Positions 42,212-50,319 of a DNA stretch of 64,000 nt are shown in pieces. Made by a program: the position numbers and the translations under genes. The notes under the pieces are model-generated. The model was given only the letters and a program-made list of their open reading frames with translations. It did not search any database and had not been told where the DNA came from. Each line of letters opens with the position of its first letter. The stretch's first letter is position 1. The stretch comes from Acidobacteriota bacterium (GTDB lineage: Bacteria > Acidobacteriota > Terriglobia > Terriglobales > Acidobacteriaceae): contig JAJZGG010000007.1 in NCBI GenBank assembly GCA_021804965.1, forward strand, positions 1 through 64,000. Direction: 5' to 3'.

Positions 42212-43314
42212 GCGTGGCTCCATTGCTCCTGCAGCTGTCCGTGAACACGCACGGGACTGCTGGGGTGAAAGTCGGGAACCAGTGTGCGCAGCGCAGACAG
42301 CGAAGCAACGCAATCCCGGTTGCGGTGCGCATGGTAAAGTTCGGCGAGGTGGATGGAAGAGTCGTCGGGAGATGCCTGCGCGGAGTGCAGGGAGAGCAAT
42401 CCGTCAGCAACGAGCTGGGTTTGCTCCGTTTCATCCCAGAGTCGCTCGACAAGTCTTTCGCCGGGCCGCAGGCCAATGCAGACGAAAGGAAGTTCGCGGC
42501 CGGGTGCGAAGAGATTTGCAAGGAAGCGCGCCAGATCGACGATGGCATGATCGGCATCGAGGGCAGGAGCCAGCAAGGCTGCGGAAGCTGTGCTGGTTGC
42601 GTTGTGTGCCGCAGCGATGAGCAGATGAGCGGCTTCATCGAGGGTGAGAAAAAAGCGTCGCGCGGCGGAATGGGTAATGGTCAGGGGGCTTCCCTGCAAT
42701 GCCTGCTGGGCAAAGATCTCCGCGACGCTGCCACTGGAGGCGAGGATATTGCCGAGCCGGAGAGCTGTGCCACCCTTGGCGAGCACAATCATCTCAGCGA
42801 TGCGTTTGGTGGCGCCCATGACGGAAGTGGGCTGGACGGCCTTGTCCGTGGATAGCATGACGAGGCTGGCCTGATGTCGTGCAGCTGCACCGGCGATGCG
42901 GTCGGTGACAAAGATATTGTTGGCGATGGCGGCAAGCGGCTGCTGCTCCAGCATGGGGACGTGTTTGTATGCAGCGGCATGGAAGACGATGCGTGGCTTG
43001 TGGATGGAAAAGAGATCCTCCAGCAGAACGGCATCGCCTGCGTCTGCGAGGATGAGTTGTGCTTTGGCGTTTGTTGCGTATGCAGCAAGCTGCTGCTGCA
43101 AATGGTGGAGGTGACCTTCGCTGGCATCGAGCAGAAGCAGACGGGATGCACCCAATTGTGCCAGATGCAGAGCGAGCGCGGATCCAATGGATCCGCCTGC
43201 ACCCGTGATCAGGATCGGCATTTCGACGATGGCCCTGGAAGCTTCTGGCCGAGGCGGGAAGATGGGTCGGGCAAGAAAGTCGTGCCAGTCGATGCGATGC
43301 AGAGGCGCAAACAC
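42208..43314 (-). CDS. Nucleotide-sugar 4,6-dehydratase of the CapD/FlaA1/LegB-PseB family
   Basis: RIDWHDFLARPIF...MPILITGAGGSIGSALALHL, FHAAAYKHVPMLEQQPLAAIANN, STDKAVQPTSVMGATKRIAE. GTG start at 43314 keeps the family-typical N-terminal segment; Met start at 43221 is the alternative. Confidence 0.85.
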   Translation of the reverse strand: MFAPLHRIDWHDFLARPIFPPRPEASRAIVEMPILITGAGGSIGSALALHLAQLGASRLLLLDASEGHLHHLQQQLAAYATNAKAQLILADAGDAVLLEDLFSIHKPRIVFHAAAYKHVPMLEQQPLAAIANNIFVTDRIAGAAARHQASLVMLSTDKAVQPTSVMGATKRIAEMIVLAKGGTALRLGNILASSGSVAEIFAQQALQGSPLTITHSAARRFFLTLDEAAHLLIAAAHNATSTASAALLAPALDADHAIVDLARFLANLFAPGRELPFVCIGLRPGERLVERLWDETEQTQLVADGLLSLHSAQASPDDSSIHLAELYHAHRNRDCVASLSALRTLVPDFHPSSPVRVHGQLQEQWSHA

Positions 43315-43404
43315 AAATGCAGTATAAATTGGTTGCGAAATACGAACGCCGATTCGGAAATTGCGCTGCAGGCGACAGGACCGAGCGGGAGATGGAGCCA
43401 GTTG

Positions 43405-43421
43405 TGAACATGCCATGTTCA
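43405..43421. promoter_or_regulatory. Perfect 17-bp palindrome in divergent intergenic region
   Basis: TGAACATG-C-CATGTTCA. Confidence 0.55.
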
Positions 43422-43545
43422 TTCGCAGCGCAATTGCGGAAAGTGCAACTGCGGGCTGCAGGCTGAGGACGCGTGATGAGGCACACGCGGGAGTCAGCTG
43501 CAGCTTCCGTATACTGATGGGTTCCAGCAAGGGAGAGTAACTGCG

Positions 43546-46500
43546 GTGAATGCGCAAAAAATGCGGTGTGTCCGTTTGGGACTGAGGATGCTGCTGTGTG
43601 GAGTCAGTGTGTTGTGTGTGGCCCAACCCTCTGCCCATATTCAAGCGATTCGGCTGAATAATCGCGGAGTTGCGCTGATGAGTCAGCAGTTTACGCAGCG
43701 TGCCGCGGATAGCTTTGCGCAGGCGTTGCAGGAGGATCCCACGCTGACGCAGGCTGCGATTAACGAGGGGATAGCGCTGCTGGTGCTGCAAAAGGTGGAC
43801 GAGGCGAAGCGGCTGTTTCAGCAGGTGATTGCAACGGAACCGAAGAATCCGCAGGCATGGTACAACCTGGGACTGGCGCAGCACACGGACAATCAGCTGA
43901 GCGCAGCGCTGGCAAGCTTTCAGCAGGCAGTCAGGCTTGATCCGCAGGATGCGGACTCGCTGTACTATGTGGGCGCCTGCTACCAGGAGATGCGTCAGTT
44001 TGACCGCGCCATTCCAATCTACAGGCAGACGCTGGCACTCAACCCATTGCATGTCTCGGCAGAGTTTGGACTGGCCCGATCCCTGCAGCGGACAGGCGAC
44101 ACGGCAGAGGCAAGAAAGTGCTTTGCCCGCTTCCAGCATTTGACGAGCACCAAGATTGCTTCACCACTCGCATTGGCATATGGGGAGCAGGGACATTACT
44201 CCACGGTCAAGGCGGTGGCAGAGCCGAAGGCAATTCAGCACGGGATGATTCCAGTTCGATATGAGATGCAGCCGATGTTGACCGCATCGACGGGAGGGCT
44301 GTCGGGAGCAACCGGCGGGGCCTGCATGATGGACGCGACGGGATCGGGACGGATGGACCTGGTGCTGATGCTGTCGGGCAAGCAGTCGATTGCCGTGCTG
44401 CACAACACAGGTGGAGCTACGTTTCAGAGGCTGGATTCGGATGCAATCGGGTTGCATGCCAGTGGTCATGCCGTCGCATGTGCGGTGGGTGACTATGACG
44501 GTGATGGGCGCAATGATCTGGCTGTTGCGATGGAGGATCGACTGCTGTTGTTCCGTAATCTGGGCCAGGGACATTTTGAGGATGTGACGGCGGCTGCAGG
44601 ACTACTGCCGCGCAATCGCCCGACAGGCCTTACATTCGTTGACTACGATCATGACGGTCATCTGGATCTGTTCTTGACCGGGGATCCGATGCAGGTAGGC
44701 GGCGAGGCGAATGTGTTGTGGCGCAACAATGCCAACGGAACGTTCACGGAACGCACGGCAGAGACTGGTCTCGGCGGAGCGGGCAAGACCGAAGCGGCTA
44801 TTCTTACCGATTTCAACAATGATCGAGCGGTGGATCTAGCGGTGACCGGTGATGCTGCCGCGCCAACACTGTATGTGAATCCGCGCGAGGGAAAGTTTCC
44901 CACACAGCCGATCTATGCCAGCACAAGCCTGCCATCGGCGTTGGGGATTGCAGTACTGGACTTCAACAGGGATGGGTGGATGGATATTGCCATGACGCAC
45001 ACCGGTGCGCCGGGGATCACGCTATGGCAGAATGATGCGTCGACGAGTGGCACTGGCAGACGCTTTGCACGCGTTCCATTGCCACTTGCGGATGCCACGC
45101 GCGGATGGGGTCTGACACCGATTGACGTGGATAACGATGGATGGCTGGACGTGGCCGCAATTGTGCAGACGCGTGTGGGCACGCAGGTGCGCGTCTTCCG
45201 CAACATGGGTAACGGCAGCTTTCAGGATGTGAGCCATAAACTGGGCCTGGACCGTATCCGATGGAAGGCGGCACGTGGCCTGATTGCTGCAGATGTGGAT
45301 GGGGATGGAGCAACGGATCTGATCGTGACGCAGAAGGATGCTGCGCCGGTTCTGCTGCGCAATCTGGGTGCAAACAGGAATCACTTTGTGCGTCTTGATC
45401 TAAGCGGACTGGCGGATAACAAAACCGGCCTGGGAGCGAAGGTGGAAGTGTTTGCCGATGGTCTGTGGCAGAAGTGGGAGCTGGCGGGAGCATCCGGCTA
45501 CCAGACACAGGCTCCGCCGCAGATTCTGGTGGGACTCGGAAATGCGAAGAGCATTGATCTGCTTCGCATCCTGTGGCCGACAGGTGTGCTTCAGGATGAA
45601 ATTGATCTTCCACGCAAGCCGGTGATTGCGATGAAGGAGGCGGACCGTCGGGGAAGTTCCTGTCCGGTTTTGTTTGCATGGAATGGACATCGGTATGCGT
45701 TTATTACGGATGTGATTGGTGCGGGTGTGGTGGGCCACTGGTTCACGCCGGCGCGACGCAACACTCCCAACCCGGAGGAGTGGGTGAAGATTGACGGAGC
45801 CAGCGTAAAAACCTTCAACGGCAAAGTGAGTGTGCGTTTCATGGAGCCGATGGAGGAGGTGAACTACATCGATCAGCTGCGCATGGTGGCGGTGGATCAT
45901 CCGGCCGATGTAATGGTGAATCCGGATGAGCGCTTTCTGGACGATCCTCCCTTTGCCACTGGACGGGTGATTGCCAGTGTGGGCGCACATGTTCCCGCAG
46001 GCGCATGGAATGACGAAGGGAAGAGTGTGCTGGAGCGGCTGAGCCGACAGGACCATGTGTTTGTGAGCGACTTTGTGCCACTTCCCTACGACGGCTTTGC
46101 GAAGATGCATGCACTGACACTTGACCTGGGACAGCGAGAGCCCGATAGACCCCTGCGTCTGCTGATGACGGGCTACGTCAACTACTTCAGCGCGACATCG
46201 CTGTATGCGGCATGGCAGGCAGGCATACGGGAGATTCCACCATATGTCGAAGCAGAGTTGCCCGATGGTCGCTGGCAGCGGATTCCAGGCTTTGCGGGAT
46301 TTCCGGCGGGGCTGGAGCGAACGATAGTGGTGGACCTGACGGGAAAGCTGCCGGCGGGAACTCGACGCATTCGGCTGAAGACGAATCTGCAAATCTACTG
46401 GGATCAGGTGCTGGTGGATGAAAGCAGGAATGCACAGGCGCGCGCCACGGAGTTGCCGCTGGCCACAGCAAAGCTACATTTTCGCGGCTACCCAAAGGAG

Positions 46501-47001
46501 ATGGACGGAAGCAGCGAGGGCGATCTTTCCTATGACTACAATTTGGTTAGCCTGACCGGACCATTTCAGCGCGAGCGCGGAAGCTACACGCACTTTGGCA
46601 ATGTTACTCCGCTGCTGAAGCGTGTGGATAATCGGTTTGCAATCTTTGGGAGTGGCGAAGGCATTGCTGCGGAGTTTGATGCCACTTCCTTGCCTGCTCT
46701 GCCTCCGAACTGGAAGCGGGATTACTTCTTTTACGCCAATGGATTTGTGAAAGATATGGACTGGTGGGATGCGTCCCCGTTCACTGTGGGACAGTTGCCG
46801 TTTCATGAAATGTCGCAGTATCCGTATCCGAAACAGGAACAGAATCCTGACGATGATTCGTCGCTCGACTACCGATTGGAGTGGAATGACCGCTTCCACT
46901 CGGGTGATCCGGAAGGCTTGCACCACTTCCACTATGAGCCCAGCCCATCCACACCGCGCGATGATCTGCAGCATGATTCGGCACCGGAAGTGCAACGATG
47001 A
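43546..47001 (+). CDS. Secreted TPR plus FG-GAP/ASPIC-UnbV (CRTAC1-type) protein
   Basis: 1151 aa, signal peptide, TPRs (AWYNLGLAQHTDNQLSAALASFQQAVRLDPQD), DYDGDGRNDLAVA/DVDNDGWLDVAA repeats, UnbV-like SGYQTQAPPQILVGLGNAKSIDLLRILWPTGVLQ. Confidence 0.85.
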   Translation: MNAQKMRCVRLGLRMLLCGVSVLCVAQPSAHIQAIRLNNRGVALMSQQFTQRAADSFAQALQEDPTLTQAAINEGIALLVLQKVDEAKRLFQQVIATEPKNPQAWYNLGLAQHTDNQLSAALASFQQAVRLDPQDADSLYYVGACYQEMRQFDRAIPIYRQTLALNPLHVSAEFGLARSLQRTGDTAEARKCFARFQHLTSTKIASPLALAYGEQGHYSTVKAVAEPKAIQHGMIPVRYEMQPMLTASTGGLSGATGGACMMDATGSGRMDLVLMLSGKQSIAVLHNTGGATFQRLDSDAIGLHASGHAVACAVGDYDGDGRNDLAVAMEDRLLLFRNLGQGHFEDVTAAAGLLPRNRPTGLTFVDYDHDGHLDLFLTGDPMQVGGEANVLWRNNANGTFTERTAETGLGGAGKTEAAILTDFNNDRAVDLAVTGDAAAPTLYVNPREGKFPTQPIYASTSLPSALGIAVLDFNRDGWMDIAMTHTGAPGITLWQNDASTSGTGRRFARVPLPLADATRGWGLTPIDVDNDGWLDVAAIVQTRVGTQVRVFRNMGNGSFQDVSHKLGLDRIRWKAARGLIAADVDGDGATDLIVTQKDAAPVLLRNLGANRNHFVRLDLSGLADNKTGLGAKVEVFADGLWQKWELAGASGYQTQAPPQILVGLGNAKSIDLLRILWPTGVLQDEIDLPRKPVIAMKEADRRGSSCPVLFAWNGHRYAFITDVIGAGVVGHWFTPARRNTPNPEEWVKIDGASVKTFNGKVSVRFMEPMEEVNYIDQLRMVAVDHPADVMVNPDERFLDDPPFATGRVIASVGAHVPAGAWNDEGKSVLERLSRQDHVFVSDFVPLPYDGFAKMHALTLDLGQREPDRPLRLLMTGYVNYFSATSLYAAWQAGIREIPPYVEAELPDGRWQRIPGFAGFPAGLERTIVVDLTGKLPAGTRRIRLKTNLQIYWDQVLVDESRNAQARATELPLATAKLHFRGYPKEMDGSSEGDLSYDYNLVSLTGPFQRERGSYTHFGNVTPLLKRVDNRFAIFGSGEGIAAEFDATSLPALPPNWKRDYFFYANGFVKDMDWWDASPFTVGQLPFHEMSQYPYPKQEQNPDDDSSLDYRLEWNDRFHSGDPEGLHHFHYEPSPSTPRDDLQHDSAPEVQR

Positions 47002-48407
47002 GCGACGTTGTGCTGGCTCCGGCAACGAGGCAGCTTGCGATGGTGCGCTCCGGCGAGATTTCAGTGAGCGAGCTGGCCGAAGCTCACATACAACAGATTG
47101 CGCGGGTGAATCCGCAACTGAACGCATTTGCAGATTTTGATGCAGACCGAGTGCGCGAGCAGGCGCGAAGGCTGGATGAGATGCCTGAGCCGCGCGGACC
47201 GCTGCACGGCCTTCCGGTTACGGTGAAATCCTCCATTGCGGTAGCAGGCTATCGCTGCGAGATTGGCAGTCTGCTACACAAAGACGAAATTCCGGATGCA
47301 GATGCATGCGTCGTTGCGCGACTGCGTGCTGCAGGAGCACTGCTATTGGGCACGACAAACTGTCCGGAGTTCCTGATGGCGTATGAGACGGCCAATCTGC
47401 TGCATGGCCGTGTACACAACCCGTGGGATCTGGATCGGACGCCTGGAGGCTCGAGTGGGGGCGAGTCGGCAGCCATTGCAGCGGGAATGTCCGCAGGTGG
47501 ATTGGGCAGCGATAGCGGAGGCTCGGTGCGGGTGCCGGCACACTTTACGGGGATCTGCTCACTGAAGCCGACTCCGGGGCGTATTCCGGGGCGCGGACAT
47601 CTGCCGCCATGCGTGGGGCCGTTTGCCACGCTGGGCGCAATTGGTCCCATGGCGCGTACTGCAGAGGATGTGGCGCTGATGTTTGAGGCGCTGAGCGGAC
47701 AGGACCCCATCGATCCCATCAGTCCACCGATGCTGTATCGCGAGCGGAGCCTGGCGGAACTGCGATCACAACGCGTCGGATTTTTTGAGGATGACGGCGT
47801 GATCCCGGTGACGCCGGAGACGCGTGCTGCTGTACGCCAGGCGGCGGAAGCATTGCGGGCATGTGGATTGGATGTTGTCCCATTTCGTCCACGCGCGCTG
47901 GAAGCGATGCGAGAACTGTGGTGGAAGTTTTTTGTGCAATGCGGAGCCATGTTCTACCAGCCCTCCATTCGCGGCAGGCACGAACTGTTGAGCCCGATCT
48001 TCCGCGAATTTCTTGGAATTGCGGAAGCTTCAAAACCTCTGACGGCAACGACGCTGCTGGAGGCATGGGCAGAGATGGACATCGTACGCGGAAGGATGCT
48101 GGAAGAGATGCAGGAGTATCCGGTCATCCTGAGTCCAGTCGCGGCGATTCCTGCCTTCCGGCATGGGGAGCGCAGTTGGCAGATTGACGGAGTTCCAGTT
48201 CTTTATCTCGATGCGCTTCGCTACACGCAATGGTGGAACACAATGGGCGCACCGGCAGCGGTGGTGCCGGTTGGCTGCTCGCGTGAAGGGCTGCCCATCG
48301 GTGTGCAGATTGCTGCGCGACCCAATGAAGACGAGACGGCGCTGGGCGTGGCGAGACTTCTGGATGCAGCGTTTGGATATCGTCCACCATGGATCGCGCG
48401 GGGTTGA
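46998..48407 (+). CDS. Amidase signature-family amidase
   Basis: Catalytic motif: TVKSSIAVAG, TPGGSSGGESAAIAAGMSAGGLGSDSGGSVRVPAHFTG; 4-bp overlap with upstream gene. Confidence 0.92.
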   Translation: MSDVVLAPATRQLAMVRSGEISVSELAEAHIQQIARVNPQLNAFADFDADRVREQARRLDEMPEPRGPLHGLPVTVKSSIAVAGYRCEIGSLLHKDEIPDADACVVARLRAAGALLLGTTNCPEFLMAYETANLLHGRVHNPWDLDRTPGGSSGGESAAIAAGMSAGGLGSDSGGSVRVPAHFTGICSLKPTPGRIPGRGHLPPCVGPFATLGAIGPMARTAEDVALMFEALSGQDPIDPISPPMLYRERSLAELRSQRVGFFEDDGVIPVTPETRAAVRQAAEALRACGLDVVPFRPRALEAMRELWWKFFVQCGAMFYQPSIRGRHELLSPIFREFLGIAEASKPLTATTLLEAWAEMDIVRGRMLEEMQEYPVILSPVAAIPAFRHGERSWQIDGVPVLYLDALRYTQWWNTMGAPAAVVPVGCSREGLPIGVQIAARPNEDETALGVARLLDAAFGYRPPWIARG

Positions 48408-48498
48408 GTGCATCTTCCATCCATGGATGGAGGCGCACAATTTGTTGAAACGCTAGACTGACTCTTCGATTGATTGTTTGCAAGAAGAGGAGTTCTGC

Positions 48499-48909
48499 GT
48501 GCAGAACAATAGGCAGAGTGAATTTGCCGACAGCCCCGATGTACTTCTTGGCGCAAGTGGTGTACAAACCCAGATTCCAGTGAGCAACTTTATGGTGGCT
48601 GGTGACGATTTCGTCATCTTGGCTGGGCCGTGCTCGATGGAGACCGAGAGCCTGTTCGTGTCCATGGCACTGCATGCGCAGCAATGGAGGACGCGGGTGC
48701 TGCGTGGAGGAGCATTCCAGCCGCGCACTTCGCCGTATGCCTTTCAAGGTCCGGATATGGATCGACTGAAACTGCCGGACCGTGTTTGCTCCGAGAAGGG
48801 GCTGGCGATCGACACCGAGCGGATGCCGTGGATTGCTCTCCGCTCGCAGCAGGCACAGTGCCTGGATATGTTGCAGAGGGCAGGTGGAAGCGTGGTGGTG
48901 GCGGAATGA
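48499..48909 (+). CDS. Truncated DAHP synthase-like protein
   Basis: FMVAGDDFVILAGPCSMETESLF...LRGGAFQPRTSPYAFQGPDMDRLKLPDRVCSEKGLAIDTERM; 136 aa; GTG start with GAGGAG; stop overlaps next gene's ATG. Confidence 0.75.
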   Translation: MQNNRQSEFADSPDVLLGASGVQTQIPVSNFMVAGDDFVILAGPCSMETESLFVSMALHAQQWRTRVLRGGAFQPRTSPYAFQGPDMDRLKLPDRVCSEKGLAIDTERMPWIALRSQQAQCLDMLQRAGGSVVVAE

Positions 48910-50318
48910 ATCCGATTTCCAGCAAGGTTCTGTTGTGTGCGGCGATGCTTTCCTGCACGATGTGGCTTGGTGTTTCCTCTGTATCTGCGCGTGCGTCGAC
49001 TCCGGATTTCATCGTGACGGCCGCACCGGTCTACAAGCCTCTTGCAGAGTTGCGCGGAGGTGAGCGTTTTCCTGAGGGAGCGCAACTGCTCCTGGTTCAC
49101 GAGGGAAAAGCGACGCTACTGGTTCCTGATTTTGTCGCAAGTGCCGACGCGGATCTCTCCTATGACGGGAAGTCGTTGCTGTTCGCAGGCAAGCGGACAT
49201 CAGGAGATCGGTGGCAAATCTGGGAACTGAATCTGGCGAATCATTCTGTCCGCAGGGTTGTTTCTACAGCGACGGATGCAGAGCGTCCGCTGCATCTTCC
49301 CGGCGGTCGGCTGGTGTGGGCCGAGCGAACCGGACAGATGTTTGAACTCGACTCCACCGACAATGGTCCGAGCCGGAAGCCGGCACCACGCAATCCGACT
49401 GCTGATCCGGGCCCACTGCTGTTTACTCATCTGCAGGGCAGTGCATTTCCTGTGGCTGTGCTGCGGGATGGCAGGATTTTGTTTGAAGCCGGATATCCGC
49501 TGGGTTCTGGATCCATACCGGAGTTGTATCTGGTGTATGCGGATGGGTCTGGTGTGGAGTCCGTACGTTGCGATCATGGTCGCGCACGCTGGGGTGGTAC
49601 GCAACTGGAGTCCGGCGATACGGTCTTTACGCACGGCAACTCGCTGGCGCGCTTTACCTCCGCGCAGGCCAACGAAGTACCCGTGGCGGCGCCGCGCGGC
49701 GAATATGCCGGATCAATGGCGGAGATCGCTCCTGATCTATGGCTGATGAGCGCAAGGACTGGCGCAGAGAAGCACTACACGATTCGCGCCTGGAAGCCGG
49801 GTGATCGTGCGATGCAGACAGTCCTTGCCGAGCATGGAAGAGATCTTGTGGAGCCGGTTCTCTTCGCACCGCATGCGCGGCCCAATCGGCATCCTTCCGG
49901 ACTGCACCCGTGGGATTATGCCAACCTGCTGGCATTCGACTCACGACTGTCCCGTGCGGGCGACTTGAAAGCAGCGCCAGCTTCCGTGCGATTGGAGATG
50001 CAGGATCAGAGTGGGAAGACAGTTGCAATGGGAACTGCGCCGGTGGAGAAGGATGGTTCGTTCTTCGTGAAAGTTCCGGGAGACAGACCGCTTCGGTTTG
50101 TGCTGCTGGATAAGAATGGTGCGGTTCTGCGACGTGAACGTGGCTGGTTCTGGGCTCGCGGCGGAGAGCAGAGAATCTGCGTGGGCTGCCACACAGGACC
50201 GGAACGATCCACGGAGAATCGGGTACCGGAAGTGCTGCTTCGTTCAACGACCCCTGTTGATCTGACGGTTCCCATGAAGTCTGCTGCACAGCATCGTGCG
50301 GGCAAGGAGGGCAACTGA
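48906..50318 (+). CDS. Secreted PD40-propeller / single CxxCH protein resembling hydrazine synthase alpha (HzsA-related)
   Basis: Signal peptide; SYDGKSLLFAGKRTSGDRWQIWELNL; VPGDRPLRFVLLDKNGAVLRRERGWFWARGGEQRICVGCHTGPERSTENRVPEVLL. Confidence 0.75.
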   Translation: MNPISSKVLLCAAMLSCTMWLGVSSVSARASTPDFIVTAAPVYKPLAELRGGERFPEGAQLLLVHEGKATLLVPDFVASADADLSYDGKSLLFAGKRTSGDRWQIWELNLANHSVRRVVSTATDAERPLHLPGGRLVWAERTGQMFELDSTDNGPSRKPAPRNPTADPGPLLFTHLQGSAFPVAVLRDGRILFEAGYPLGSGSIPELYLVYADGSGVESVRCDHGRARWGGTQLESGDTVFTHGNSLARFTSAQANEVPVAAPRGEYAGSMAEIAPDLWLMSARTGAEKHYTIRAWKPGDRAMQTVLAEHGRDLVEPVLFAPHARPNRHPSGLHPWDYANLLAFDSRLSRAGDLKAAPASVRLEMQDQSGKTVAMGTAPVEKDGSFFVKVPGDRPLRFVLLDKNGAVLRRERGWFWARGGEQRICVGCHTGPERSTENRVPEVLLRSTTPVDLTVPMKSAAQHRAGKEGN

Positions 50319-50319
50319 G

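Noticed and set aside
43315-44139. Upstream part of the 643-aa dehydratase ORF
   Set aside because: Runs through the intergenic region and antisense to the TPR-CRTAC1 gene; homology-like sequence starts only near 43314.
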